DNA of 64,000 nt from Halichondria panicea (lineage: Eukaryota > Porifera > Demospongiae > Suberitida > Halichondriidae): NCBI RefSeq assembly GCF_963675165.1, contig NC_087380.1, positions 2,967,803-3,031,802 on the forward strand. The letters run 5' to 3'. The notes below the pieces were generated by a model. The model had not been told where the DNA came from, did not search any database, and worked only from the letters and a program-made list of their open reading frames with translations. Numbering within the stretch: the first letter of the stretch is position 1; every line of letters starts with the position of its first letter. This document shows, piece after piece, positions 27,862 through 39,821 of the stretch. The position numbers and the translations under genes are program-made.

Positions 27862-30800
27862 ATGATGGAATCAGCACAGATTGAAGATCAGGCAGCCCCG
27901 GACTCTGCCCCTAATGTCGACACCCCCTCCAAAGATTACCAGTCTAACGACAAAACTACCAACGGGCACGCCACACCCACAAGAGATACAACTGCAAACG
28001 GTGACATCACCACACTCGATCAGTCCGAAGATTCGCCGTCTGATAAACAAGTAGACAGTGACAGTAACTCCCACTCCTTCGTTACCCTCTCGCCTCCAAC
28101 CAGTCCCGGTGAGTGGGTGGGGCTGGTCCAGTGAGCCCCTACAGTAGTTTATTGTGTCAGGTCTGCCTTGTAGCTTTATGTAATGTGGTGGTTAAAGCCA
28201 GCCATGATTGAGGCATAGTTTGCAGTTCTCGGTATAGAAACCTCCTAGCTGTGTGTGTGGCTTGTAGTTTTGTAAGGGAAAGTCCCTGGCTGTGTCTGGC
28301 TTGTAGCTTTACAATATCGTATATGACTACAACCTCTTGCAAGTGGTACGAACCCTAGCTGATGATCTCTTGTAAGCCAGAGAAAACCCCCTAACTGAGA
28401 TCTGTCCGAAATAGTGGTATAAGCTCAAAACCATGCTTGTATATTCATGCACCCAGCTCTAAGATTCTTAGTAACACATACTGAACAGTGTTTACTTATA
28501 CAATGGAACCTTGTGGAATCTGTTCACCCTAACTGCTATAGTTCGCTTGCCATTTTGTTCTTTAGACTTGCACATGTACATGTATTGTTAGTAAAATGTG
28601 TCTATTGTCTCTATAATACAGCCAAGGCCCTAAACTCTCTATAGCCTGTATATCAACCTGTGTTAAAGTCTATTTGTGTTGAGTTTGACCTTTATAAAGT
28701 TGTCATAACTTTGTCATACTTCAAAGTTTCATATACCATTGGATTCCTTGTTAAAATCTATATGCTGTAGAGCTGATAAGCTTTAACCAGCTAAAAGTTA
28801 GCATTTTCCATGTAGAAGTCCCAGGCATACTTGGTCCACCACATACTTGCACATGTACATGTATTGTTAGTCAAATGTGTCTATTGTCTCTATAATACAG
28901 CCAAGCCCCTAAACTCTCTATAGCCTGTATATCAACCTGTGTTAAAGTCTATTTGTGTTGAGTTTGACCTTTATAAAGTTGTCATAACTTTGTCATACTT
29001 CAAAGTTTCATATACCATTGGATTCCTTGTTAAAATCTATATACTGTAGAGCTGATAAGCTTTAACCAGCTAAAAGTTAGCATTTTCCATGTAGAAGTCC
29101 CAGGCATACTTGGTCCACCACATACTTGCACACGTACATGTATTGTTAGTAAAATGTGTCTATTGTCTCTATAATACAGCCAAGGCCCTAAACTCTCTAT
29201 AGCCTGTATATCAACCTGTGTTAGCTGGCCACCTCTTCATCACTGTTGGTCTGCCCCTGCGAAGAATTCCTGTAGATTAGCAGCTAAACTGTGAAGCAGC
29301 TCTAGTTTAATTATAATATCATTCTACAATGTTAATTACGTGGTTCATTAACTCCCTCCCCCAGACAAGGGTTATGGTGATGACGTCAATTCCACCGTAC
29401 TTCGGAGCCTCGAGGGAAGTACAAGCTCCACAGAACAACCGAAATCAAAACTAGACAACCCTGATTACCTGAAAAAACAGCGTAAAATGATGGATATGGA
29501 GAGCCCCATTTCCCCCGGTCGAGAGAGGAGCTTGGAGCCTGAGGAGGGTCAGGATATCGACCTCAAGGTGGAGATAACGGAAAGACTGAAACACACGGCC
29601 AAAAATGACTCGTATATATCTTACAAAATCACCACCGATGTAAGTGCTTTTGAGCACTTAGCAATTAAAAATGCTCGTACTTGTAATCTCTATCTGTTAT
29701 AATTATTATGGTGGTCGTCTTGTTGTCTTGAAACACCATCATATGTTATTGTACATGTACATACATACATACGTACATGTAGCTGCGTTAAATAGAAGAT
29801 TTCTGGGCTTGTACTATTGGCTGAGAATGTCAACACAGAAAATGTTGTTTGTTGTTTGCTTGGGGGTGGTATTCTTGCTCATAATTATGTCAGCAACATA
29901 CATACGCACACACACACACACACACTCACACCCCCATACTCCACTAAGCACCCACCCCCACACCACACACACACTCCACAGAGCACCCACCCCCACACCA
30001 TACACACACTCCACTGAGCACCCACACACACACTTCACAGAGCACCCGCCCCGGTTCTCTGTACGAGCAGTCCCACTACGAGGTGTGGAGGAGGTACAAG
30101 GACTTTGAGTGGCTCAGGGATGTGCTGGAGAAGATACACTACACTCTTATCACCCCTGTGAGTTGTTACCGTGATCTCCAAAGTATCTGGTCATTATAAG
30201 GCCACCTCAATAAGCCGATCCACCCTCTATAATTAGTTAATATGCCTCATAGCATGTGTTTTGACCTGTGTTAGAGGGCCACCTCTTTATTACAGCCACT
30301 GTTAGACATGTTTCATTGCAGTGATTACAGTGTAATAGTAGTACACTACAATACATTGTTGATTTGCACATTATGCTAGAATAGTAGGACACGTGGTACA
30401 ATCTTCACACAAAGATTACCTTATCTCCCTCTCTTTCCCTTCAGCCTCTCCCTGGCAAGCAGATATCTCGATTCTTTGATCACAAGAGTGAGACGTTCCT
30501 CAAAGAGAGACAGAAAGCACTGGACAGGTTCCTTAAGAGACTGGCCTACCACCCATACTTCTCGTTTGATCGGCACTTGAAGATCTTCCTCACTGCCGAC
30601 CCCGATGTGAGTCTATCTCTGCGTGTATGTACAGTGTATTTAACCCAATAACGTGTTCAGCATGCTGGCACCTAACTTTGAGGGATCATAGTACTCGAGT
30701 CTAGACTTACATGTAACACCCAATACCATATAGCGGGTTCTTTTCATATATTTCGTATTGTAGAGCATCATACGAAAATAGTAAAACTACGAAATTATTC

Positions 30801-32843
30801 TACCACAATATGTTAAATGTAACTATCCTGTGTTGTACGAATATTTAATTGTTTAAATGGACAGTTCATACGAACATTCGCTCCAACAAAAAATACCCGC
30901 TATACAGTAACTTGTTCAGCATGTTCCATACCTACATTTACAGTGTAACCTTGGGGGTCATATTAAAGATTCGTGATGTCTCAAATGTTTCACTTTTGAC
31001 CTATTCTGAATGAAATTGTTTCTGCAGACGTTTTCGTCCCACGTGAGCGAGAACAGCGGCAACTCCCTGAAACTGTTGAACATGTTCTCCTCTTCTGTCA
31101 AGAATGCCACCACTTACGTCATGCTCAAAAACCCTGACCCCGACTACCTCAAGCACGCAAAGTATTTCGCTGGTGTGTCTCAATATGAATTGATGTACAT
31201 GTACCGTACTCTTAACCCATTAGACTTGTATTGTCTTGTTCTCTTTGCCTTAATTACCCATTCCATATACATGCACGTACTGTACATCCTCCTACTCGTT
31301 GCCCCCCCTCAATATGTCTGCCAGCTGCACGGCTTCTATCCATGCAGAGCTGGGCGAGAAGTTTAGTCACTTGGAGAGAGTAGCCACCCGTCTGCACACT
31401 GACAGGGACGAGCTCTCCAACAACTTGGAAGACTTTTCTTCGGCCATGATACAGTGGGCCACTCATGAGCCACACCTAGCCCACCCCCTGCAGAAAGTCG
31501 GCACCTGTATAGAGGCATGCGGCAGTGCAACCAAGACTCTAGTACGTTGAACATTGTCTCTGTTTTAAGGCCTTTAAAATTCAGCACTTGTTTAGGCTCA
31601 TGGATATGATAATGTCATGCAATTGTGTGGTATGCATTGTGTATACATGCATGCAGTATCAAACCTGAAGTTTGTAAGCATTTTATTTTATTGCTGTTAG
31701 TATTGGTATTACATGTATTGTTGTCTGCCCTCCAGAATGAAGCAAATGCTTACTCTCTACTGATGGCCTCTAGAGAGTACCAGTTGTTCTCTGCAGCTGG
31801 AGTGGTAAGTCACCATGGTTATTACACATATATGGTACATAACTGTCTGCCACATAGAATGCGGTTCATAGGAGGGACGCTCTCCAGTACGAGAAGGAAA
31901 GGGCGTGGGACGAGAGAGACAAGAGGAAGAAGACTCATGATGACGTGAGTATAACCGCGTCTTTTGACTGTGTTACCATGTTATGTGTTCTTGTGCAGGC
32001 AGCTGCTACTGGCAAAGTGGTGAAGCTACCGAAATTGGCAGAAGACGTGCAAAAGGTACAGATCGTGTGCATTAGGTTTTGCGATTTTATTTATGTGAAT
32101 TGATCAACCCTCGCAACGTTCGCATATGTTTGATACATTCGGTATACAGTACTGATTATACAAGGTAATGAGCGACTATGTGCTCCCACCTTTAGTCCAG
32201 CCTAGATGCTGACAAGGCTCTTGATGACCTGTCTAGAGCTAACGAGATGTTGAGGGTGGACATTGAGAAGTGGGGGGCCTCTAAGGACAGAGAGATGTGC
32301 TCACTCATGAAGCATTTGGGAGACTCGCATATCACCTATCATCAGAAGGTACATGGGAGTTGTCTCATTGTAATATCCCTAGGCTATAGTACGAGACGAA
32401 ACGTTAACAGATTAATTGAGTGGATTTGTGCACACATTGTAAGGTGGTGGACTCGTTAAGGGTACATGTATAAGCAAATCTGAATGCTCATACCTTAGCT
32501 TTGTGAGTGTGCCCCATGATTTGCTACGGTGAAAGCTTGTATTTATAAAGAAGTACATCGACATGTATGCTATGACATAATTATACGGCAGTTTGTACTA
32601 ACGTCATGCAATGTACTCTTCCTGTAGTGTCTAGATGAATGGGAGGTAGTACTGAAGCTCCTTAAATCCCGGGCGTCCAACAGCCCACCCCCTGAGCTCA
32701 TCGACCAATCAAACGCTGAGTCTGAAGTAGAACATAGACCAGACCTCCTCCTCCCCGGCAGTCTCCCAGGTAAAGACTCTCCGAGCGAACAACCATCTGA
32801 AAAACTGGAAAAATCTGATTCTTTGGACGATCTTTTTAGTTAA
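27862..32843 (+). CDS. PX-BAR sorting nexin, SNX7/SNX30 type
   Basis: These proteins bind phosphoinositides on endosomes through a PX domain and shape membranes with a BAR dimer. Eleven exons join in phase to about 573 residues: 27862-28108, 29365-29639, 30041-30157, 30445-30606, 31028-31172, 31348-31541, 31736-31804, 31858-31944, 31999-32055, 32196-32348 and 32628-32843. The acidic, Ser/Pro-rich N-terminus is followed by the PX domain (DLKVEITERL, phosphoinositide-binding EVWRRYKDFEWL, PPLPGKQ, RFLKRLAYHPYFSF, KIFLTA). An all-helical BAR region contains HAKYFAELGEKFSHLE, then WATHEPHLAHPL, HRRDALQYEKERAW, LSRANEMLRVDIEKW and YHQKCLDEWE. The PX helix matches SNX7/SNX30 better than SNX4. The exon 8 acceptor at 31857 was chosen because it gives NAVHRRDALQ in frame. 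Exons 10 and 11 recur three more times downstream. Confidence 0.9.
28566..29221. repeat. 279-bp tandem repeat, about 2.3 copies, in SNX intron 1
   Basis: Units start at 28566, 28845 and 29124 with ACTTGCACATGTACATG (third copy ACTTGCACACGTACATG). They run through CTATAATACAGCCAAG and GTTGTCATAACTTTGTCA. The first two copies are nearly identical, so the duplication is recent. The third stops at about 29221. Confidence 0.85.
29908..30040. repeat. CA-rich minisatellite reaching the SNX exon 3 acceptor
   Basis: A CA microsatellite grades into units of CACACACACTCCAC(A/T)GAGCACCCACC that include the sequence CACAG/AGCACCC used as the exon 3 acceptor. At least one further copy of that acceptor lies upstream. 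Confidence 0.7.
30726..30907. mobile_element. CCGTATAG-family MITE in SNX intron 4
   Basis: It begins CCATATAGCGGGTTC and ends ATACCCGCTATACAG, with TA on each side. It is 182 bp, non-coding, with inner TTTCGTATTG and matching ACGAAATTA-like blocks. It is a diverged member of the 23405-23610 family. Confidence 0.7.
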
Positions 32844-33478
32844 TAACTACCTATTATTTTTGTTACTGGTAAGTTTATTTCAGTAAGTAAGTTTATTGCA
32901 AATTACTTTTTTTTTATTGTTCTCTTAGCGTGTATGTAATGAAGTGAATTTGAATATGCTGTAATATTACGGAGCATTTTCGCTTTAGTCAAAATGACGA
33001 TGAGATAGCTAGCCTTGCACCTCAAAAATATTATTTCGTTGAGGATCCATTTTGTAGTACTTACTTTAATTCCTGGATGGGATCATTCCAGTGTGTATCC
33101 ATCCATGCATGGGCCCTATATGCATGTTAGTCTCATGAATCAGCCGGCCTTGGAGACTCTCCCAAGGCAGGCTGATTCATGAGACTATAATTATGCATGT
33201 AAGTCACAATAATATAATAGATTGTACTTGCATGTAATAGCATGCTGTTGGCACATTGCATGAAGATAGTACGTAGCTACCTATATGGCTATTCGCAGTT
33301 TAGAAGGGAGTGCAATTGTTGTGGAATGTTTTGTTGTGATGCTCCACTTCCTTTCTTTAAGGCTTCAGTATCGTTTACAGCTATGCGATTCTGATTAGCG
33401 TAAATGCACGGTACAGTTTGTAGTATAAAAGAGTTTATGTGTATAGTAAACCATGCATGTACATAGTCTAGGAAAGTG
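32844..33478. other. SNX 3' region and 7TM receptor upstream region (unit A)
   Basis: Present in all four units, often with very high similarity. In the other units part of this stretch is an open extension of the SNX copy. The AGTATAAAAGAG before the receptor start (about 33421) resembles a TATA box and is kept in each unit as GTATAAAAG(A/G)G. Confidence 0.5.
33128..33192. mobile_element. 65-bp hairpin element with 8-bp target duplication
   Basis: TAGTCTCATGAATCAGCC pairs with GGCTGATTCATGAGACTA. ATGCATGT flanks it (33120-33127 and 33193-33200). The equivalent place in units B, C and D reads ATGCATGTAAGTC with a single ATGCATGT, which is an empty site. A relative is at 63130-63190. Confidence 0.8.
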
Positions 33479-34513
33479 ATGGATTTCAATGACTCAGAGA
33501 ATGATTTGAATGGTACGCTAGTATTTGGGACAGAAGACACAAACAATGGCCGCATTTTTGGGACTATCTTACTTGCCATCCTACAGCTACTCATCAACTT
33601 TGTACCATCAACAATTCTCAACTCTCTCATCCTGGCAAGCTACCGTTACTGCAAGAAACTTCAATCACCTTACAACTTTCTGTTTGTCTCTTTCTCTTGT
33701 TTGTCCATAGCAATTCACATTATTCTATTTTCTCTCAGTACATTCGTTCATCCCATAGCTGTAAGCAATGGAGTGTGTTTGTATACACATGTCGAGATCA
33801 AAGCTCAACACATGCTCGTCTTTTCACTTCCACCTCTCACGATTACTCTGATTGCTTTTGTACAGTGCTATGGAATTCTCAATGGTGTGAAGAAATTGAC
33901 TTATAAACGAGTTGTTACAGCGATATTTGCTATTTGGACATATGGTGTGATCGTGTCAATGGTAAATACAACTGGTTACCTTTATATGATTGCTCGGACA
34001 TGTGAGTCTGTTAATCTGAATTCGACTGAGGGAGATTCTCGCGTGATTATTGGAGTTGTCTTCAACACAATTGATGCATTCTTTATTGACTTACCTTGCT
34101 TTGTATTAATTATCGTCGCCACCATTACTTCATGCAGCTGCTTCTACAAGAGATCGCTTCTTCCAAGTGCTAGCGTGCAAAAAAAAATGCTCTTCTTGCC
34201 AATTCTAATGATCTCATTTTTCCTCCTCACCACACTCATATCACGTCTTTTGATTCCTCTTATTCCGATACTTGGTCATGGATTTGGACTATCTAGACTT
34301 ATCCCGATAATAGGTACAGTTCTCCGACTGGTTTCACAATCGAATAGTTTCTTGTTTACGGCATTGTTCATTGGTCTGCAAAGAAAATTTAGGGAGGGTA
34401 TAAAGACAATGTTGAAGAGAGCAAGAATGAGGATAACGAGGAGAGGGGCTTGTGTTCGTGTTGTGCCTGTAGCTAGCGTGTCGGGACAAGATACCTCAAT
34501 GACTACTATATAG
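33479..34513 (+). CDS. Orphan seven-transmembrane receptor, class A-like (copy A)
   Basis: An intronless frame of 344 residues starting MDFNDSENDLNGTLVFG, with N-glycosylation-type NGT and no signal peptide. Seven hydrophobic helices are visible. A Cys before helix 3 (NGVCLYTHVEIK) and one in the second extracellular loop (ARTCESV) could form the class A disulfide. There is a Trp in helix 4 (AIWTYG), a helix 7 end SQSNSFLFTALF in the place of NPxxY, and a basic helix 8 (RKFREGIKTMLKRARMR). DRY and CWxP are not clear, so assignment to rhodopsin-like receptors is tentative and the ligand unknown. The ATG at 33479 is conserved in all four copies. Confidence 0.75.
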   Translation: MDFNDSENDLNGTLVFGTEDTNNGRIFGTILLAILQLLINFVPSTILNSLILASYRYCKKLQSPYNFLFVSFSCLSIAIHIILFSLSTFVHPIAVSNGVCLYTHVEIKAQHMLVFSLPPLTITLIAFVQCYGILNGVKKLTYKRVVTAIFAIWTYGVIVSMVNTTGYLYMIARTCESVNLNSTEGDSRVIIGVVFNTIDAFFIDLPCFVLIIVATITSCSCFYKRSLLPSASVQKKMLFLPILMISFFLLTTLISRLLIPLIPILGHGFGLSRLIPIIGTVLRLVSQSNSFLFTALFIGLQRKFREGIKTMLKRARMRITRRGACVRVVPVASVSGQDTSMTTI

Positions 34514-35087
34514 ATTAGAACAGAAACAATTAATACTTACAGAACTCATGCTGCATGGACTTTAGCAAAAAATGTTATAGAGGGTAATGTATATAATTAT
34601 GGTGGAGATGTCATACATGTAGTGTATACCTTAAGGTTACTATTATAGACGGTAGTAATTTTAGCGTTTTCAGATTTTTTTCTGTTTTTAGGCACTAATT
34701 TGTAGGCAAATTCATTGGCACAATATTTTGTCAAAAGATGTACAAGTATGGAAAGTTTGGAATCAGATACAGGGGCTAGCTTGCTTAGCATACTCTCAAA
34801 CTTACATCATAATTAAATGTGTTTTATTATTACCGCAGACTTAATTTACAAATTCACTAAAATTCGCTAAAATTAGTACCCGTTTTTATAAGGCAATTAT
34901 ATGGCGTGAGGTTGAGTAATTATAGGTTAGGGGTTATGTAATTGTTTAGGGTTAATGGTTTGGGTATAATAATATAATTATATACAATTCCCAATATCTT
35001 GTCTTCTGGGACAGTTTTTACGAGCGTTGTTACCTTCGCATGTGACACTGATCATTGAGTACACACTAAAAGTACGTGGTTCTATAT

Positions 35088-37116
35088 GGGTCATTCCATA
35101 TCAATTCAACGAAATTTAAAACGTGACATCTTCAGAATTCCACGAAACTTGGTACATGTGTGAGGAATGGTATGGTAACATATCAGAACAAATTTTGGGT
35201 TTGTAAACAATATGGCTTCTGAGATTGAGTTAATTAAAAAATGCAGAAATTCTCCACTTTTAGAAACTGGCTCCTGTTAGTTAAACTGTAACTTTCTAAC
35301 CATTAACATTCAAGACTAAGAATGTATAATTAAAAATAAAATATTATCATGTTGTTGCCTAAGAAATTCAGCATCATTTGGTATGTTGTACGGCTTCACT
35401 TGTGAATAAATTTTTAGGTATTGCATCTAATTAGTATCCTTCGAACTCTGATTTCTCAAAGAAACGCTGTTTTTTTCCTGTACTTTTTTAAGTATCATGT
35501 TCCTTATACCATTCTCTTGAAGTGTGACAAGTTTGATTCTGGGATTCCAATGGGATCATGAGATATGTTGTGGGATGTAGTGTGATTTGGGCAATATTTG
35601 TGGTTTCAGAGAATAAACAGTCCTTCTTTGTTGTGTAATGTACCTAAAACATGTGTGCTAACTTTCCTGAACTTATGTTATCACAAGGAAGAATTCGAAC
35701 TTTCAGCCGAGTGACATTTTCAGCCGAGGAACTGTAAAACGACTGATAGCTAAAACAAGTTTACAGCGACCATACGAGCAGCAAATAATACTGACACCAC
35801 GCCAGCTATTTGATTGAGCGGCGACAAGCATATCAGCCATTTGAGTACTGCACTACAGAGGACTATGAGAGAGAGCAGCATCATCTTGAACAATAATTTC
35901 TTGTTTTCTCAAACGATTCCAGACACATGCAAACTACACACATCATAAATTATTTGAACCATCTCTAGCTACTGATACCATCTCTAGCTACTGATACAGT
36001 ATAGATCAGTATAGTACTGCAGTCAGAAGATGGACACTGAGTAATCTCAGTAGAAACTGCAGAGAATATTTCGTGATTGGTTTGCACAAAAAATGGATGG
36101 TTAGCTAGGGTGTATTCCAAGTAAAACCACAGAACTCACTAGTGTCACTGTGTGTACAATTTCTTTACCCTCACGGGCCATAATGCAGCTTATTCAAGTA
36201 TCCCAGCCTCAGAAATAGATAATTTTATACGTTGCCTACATGATTTTATTTTTTTAAACAATTGATCATCAAATCAGAACAGGTCGAATTTATCCAAAAA
36301 GGAGATTAAAGCTGCATCTGAAATACTGACCAAACATTTGGGCTAGGCTTGTTAATGTTTTTAAATGTTAATGCTAATGTTTTATACTGCTCAACTTTTA
36401 TGAAATCACCATTGCTACAACTAAAACGTACAATTGTTAGCTTGAACGTAGATAATGTCGCTCATCAACTTAAAACCTACGATATATTGCTAATTGCAAT
36501 ATTGCCACAACAAAGGACCTCACACACAGCTTACTTACTAAGAAAAAGTGCACAGTAACAATTGGGAATGCAGAAAGGCTTTGCAAATTTTTTTTAAGGA
36601 CTGTTTATTCTCTAAAACCACAAATATTGCCCAAATCACACTACATCTCACAACATATCTCATGATCCCATTGGAATCCCAGAATCAAACTTGTCACACT
36701 TCAAGAAAAAATTGTATATAAGGAACATGATACTAAAAAAAGTACAGGAAAAAAACAGCGTTTTTTGAGAAGCCGGACTTCAAAGAACACTAATTAGATG
36801 GAATACCCAAACTTTATCGAGTGAAGCCATACAACATGCCAAATGATGGGGAATTTCTTAGGCAACAAGATGATATACATTCTTAGTCTTAAATGTTATT
36901 AATGGTTAGAAAGTTACAGTTTAACTAACAGCAGCCAGTTTCTAAAAGTGGGGAAATTCTGCATTTTTTAATTAACTTAATCTCAGAAGCCATATTGTTT
37001 ACAAACCCAACATTTTTCTGAGATGTTATCATACCATTCCTCACACATGTACCAAGTTTCGTGCAATTCTGAAGACGTCACGTTTTAAATTTCGTTGAAT
37101 TGATATGGAATGACCC
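35088..37116. mobile_element. 2.03-kb foldback transposon with inverted repeats over 500 bp
   Basis: The left arm (35088-35625) begins GGGTCATTCCATATCAATTC and the right arm (36596-37116) is its reverse complement with few differences. Arms end at CAGTCCTT / AAGGACTG. ATAT is duplicated at both edges. Units B and C read TTCTATATACCCTATAG or TTCTATACACCCTATAG without the insertion, giving an empty site. The central 970 bp has no ORF longer than about 70 codons, so the element is non-autonomous or decayed. Confidence 0.85.
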
Positions 37117-37292
37117 ATATACCCTATAGCCTCACTCAATGTAATGTATATAATGCAGCCCAGTAAGATAATCATGAAGCATACTATAGGATAATCACCG
37201 TGTATTGTACAACAGAGAGACTACCCTCAACACAACACACTGAACATCACACTGACGAACCGGAATAGAAATTAGAATATATAGCAACTTAC

Positions 37293-37365
37293 CTTGCTGT
37301 CCCCAGCAGGTGGACACAGCACACAACAACAACAGCAGCAGAAGCAGAACACCTTGAGTCTCCAT
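37293..37365 (-). pseudogene. Signal-peptide exon of sushi-type gene, copy A
   Basis: The exon reads METQGVLLLLLLLLC and then AVSTCWGQQ, followed by a good GTAAGT donor in phase 1. The two sushi (CCP) exons that follow it in units B and D are absent here, so nothing is left to splice to within the unit. An upstream in-frame ATG (MEQLPNREKA) is not conserved. Confidence 0.55.
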
Positions 37366-38316
37366 TGCCTTTTCTCTGTTTGGAAGTTGTTCCATTAAGG
37401 GTCTTTACCGACCCACATAAAAAACGGAACAGTGGATCTACCTCTGGGATCTACTGGTATATAAATAATCAATTTTTAATTTTAATCTATAGCTTTATAT
37501 ACTGCATAAACATTTTGGTGTTATCTTGTTGATCGAGTATGTATATCTGAATGCTCTGCATCTCTAAAATGATACATTTAATGATAGCTCAGTTATGAAC
37601 ACACATTTCTCAAATTCAGTTCAAAATGTTTTCGAAGAAAATCTCTGAAGCGAACGAACTTTAGTATTGAGGATACTTCTTCCTGCTCTGGTATTAATAG
37701 TGGCGCTGTAATTAGAGACGGTAATATGGCAACATTTTTAGCCTAATATGCAATTATTATCGAAGCACTAAGCCTGAATAGCGTGAGTAGATCTAGCACT
37801 AAAAATAATTATGCAGAAGAATTCTTTCAACGAACACCAATTATAGTTGAGCATTTATGCGTTCCTTATATGGAATATACATAAATTATTATGTGTACAC
37901 ACTATAGCTAGCTGTTTTACTTAGCTGTTTTATTTAATGTATGAGTATGCATGCATGTACATGCAGTTATAAGGAACGCACAATTCCCTTTTATTCATGC
38001 AAACTCCAATACCCACTCATCTGACGTAATACCCGACTTATAACCACGGTTATTCATTCTTTCGGCACTCCTTAGTATAAATGAATCCACTGACGTAGTG
38101 TACCTGACTTACAGCCGCATTTATAATGCGATTCATTTATTCCGCATTCCTTGGCCACATTATTATGCGCAGTATTAATCCACTTACAGAATGTTAATTT
38201 TGTGCAAAACTGGAAATTAAAGGACTATTAAAGACTGCAACTGACTCAAGGGAAGAGTATAGTGTAGTGACTTAGGCCCTAGGGCCGCAGGCCTCGAGGG
38301 CAAGTGCACTGTGGAG
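37366..38316. promoter_or_regulatory. Divergent promoter region between two signal-peptide exons (unit A)
   Basis: The region lies between the minus-strand sushi gene start and the plus-strand Ig-gene first exon. It contains CCTTATATGG (37864-37873, a CArG-type sequence). Two imperfect ~64-bp repeats each begin TGACGTA (near 38022 and 38091) and include CCGACTTATA- or CTGACTTACA-like and CATTC(T/C)TT blocks. The second CArG partner seen in units B and C is degenerate here. Confidence 0.45.
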
Positions 38317-38386
38317 ATGTATACAATGAGTCTTGGTGCAGTACTGTTGATGCTGATAGCTACTGGAGCAATGGTCTCCGGACAAA
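38317..38386 (+). other. Extra copy of Ig-gene first exon (signal peptide), unit A
   Basis: It encodes MYTMSLGAVLLMLIATGAMV then SGQ, with donor GTATGAG in phase 1, the same as the genuine exon 1 at 54795. The frame and splice site are intact. It could act as an alternative first exon or be a leftover of the duplication. Confidence 0.6.
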
Positions 38387-38744
38387 GTATGAGTACTATA
38401 GACTATATTATCCACTGACAATAATAATTATTATGTTCTAGAGTGTCTTTCGTATATATATATACCATCACAAACCTATCCCTGCGTGGTTGCTGGCATT
38501 ACCAAACTTGGCGATTTTTGGGGCTAGATCCCCTGCAGACGACTTGAATTAAGTATGATACTTAGCTATCTTTGCAATCAGGCAAGGATTGTAATACAAT
38601 ATTCTGACACATAGGTATTTGCGATAATTACTATTTTGCGATACCATAGGGTTACTGTATTACGTACTATATAATATTTGCTGGTGAAAAAACTTTGCAA
38701 ATGAGCCGAATCAGCAGAAAAATTAACCCTTTGCGATCTAACTA

Positions 38745-38940
38745 CCATATAGCGGGTAAATTTCGTAGGGTAAAAAATTCATTCAACTCGAGAAAAGGTG
38801 GTTTTCGTGAGTAAAAATTTCGTTTAGTCTCGGGCATTCCTACGTTCCAATAAGCCACACCTACATTAAAATTTCGTTGAGGTCAGCCTGCCCACGAAAA
38901 TAATGAATATTTTACCCCACGAAAATTACCCGCTATACAG
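38745..38940. mobile_element. CCGTATAG-family MITE (unit A/B junction)
   Basis: It begins CCATATAGCGGGTAAATTTC and ends GAAAATTACCCGCTATACAG, with flanking TA. It is 196 bp. Orthologous copies at 44268-44463 and 49728-49932 show it was inserted before the segment was multiplied. Confidence 0.75.
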
Positions 38941-39115
38941 TATTAATTTCGTTCCGGCAAAGATTGTGTGTATTTACTAATTTTAAGTTTTGCGATTTTA
39001 TTTACGTGAATTGATCAACCCTCGCAAAGTTTGCTTATGTTTGATACACGCAAAACATTCGGTATACAGTACTGATTATACAAGGTAATGAGTGACTATG
39101 TGCTCCCTCCTTTAG

Positions 39116-39821
39116 TCCAGCCTATATATGCTGACAAGGCTCTGGATGACCTGTCTAGAGCCAACGAGATGTTGAGGGTGGACATTGAGAAGTGGGGGGC
39201 CTCTAAGGACAGAGAGATGTGCTCGCTCATGAAGCATTTGGGAGACTCGCACATCACCTATCATCAGAAGGTACATGGGAGTTGTCCCATTGTAATATCC
39301 CTAGGCTATAGTATGAGACAAAACTTTAACAGTCATTGAGTGGATTTGTGCACGATTGTAAGGTGGTGGACTCGTTAAGGGTGTAAGCAAATCTGAATGC
39401 TCATACCTTAGCTTTGTAAACTTTCTGAGTGTGCCCCATGATTTGCTACCGTGAAAGCTTGTATAAAGAAGTACATCGACATGTATATACTATGACATAA
39501 TTATACGTGCAGTTTGTACTAACGTCATGCAATGTACCCTTCCTGTAGTGTCTAGATGAATGGGAGGTAGTACTGAAGCTCCTCAAATCCCGGGCGTCCA
39601 ACAGCCCACCCCCTGAGCTCATCGACCAATCAAACGCTGAGTCTGAAGTAGAACATAGACCAGACCTCCTCCTCCCCGACAGTCTCCCAGGTAAAGACTC
39701 TCCGAGCGAACAACCATCTGAAAAACTGGAAAAATCAGATTCTTTGGACGATCTTTTTAACTATGCCTATTATTTTTGTTACTGGGTAAGCTTATTTCAG
39801 GATGCAAATAACTTTTTTTGA
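39116..39821 (+). pseudogene. SNX exons 10-11 duplicate, copy B
   Basis: The exon 10 copy (39116-39270) has two extra bases (CCTATATATGC against CCTAGATGC), which shift the frame. The exon 11 copy (39549-39821) keeps its acceptor, but the SNX stop is replaced by AAC and the frame runs on to TGA at 39821. No upstream SNX exons accompany it. Confidence 0.75.

Larger units (their letters stand above)
32196..38386 (+). repeat. Tandem segmental duplication, unit A
   Basis: Unit A runs from the genuine SNX exon 10 through exon 11, a 7TM receptor and the minus-strand signal-peptide exon to the plus-strand signal-peptide exon. Compared with the other units it has a 65-bp hairpin insertion (33128-33192) and a 2.03-kb foldback insertion (35088-37116), and lacks the two sushi exons found in B and D. 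Confidence 0.85.

Noticed and set aside
29814-30038. Open frames on both strands over the CA-rich minisatellite
   Set aside because: Low-complexity products of the repeat without splice or conservation support.
33476-33478. Start of receptor copy A three bases before the ATG
   Set aside because: The codon is GTG. The ATG at 33479 is shared by all four copies.
36349-36558. ORF inside the foldback element as a transposase
   Set aside because: Only about 70 residues, no catalytic motif recognised.
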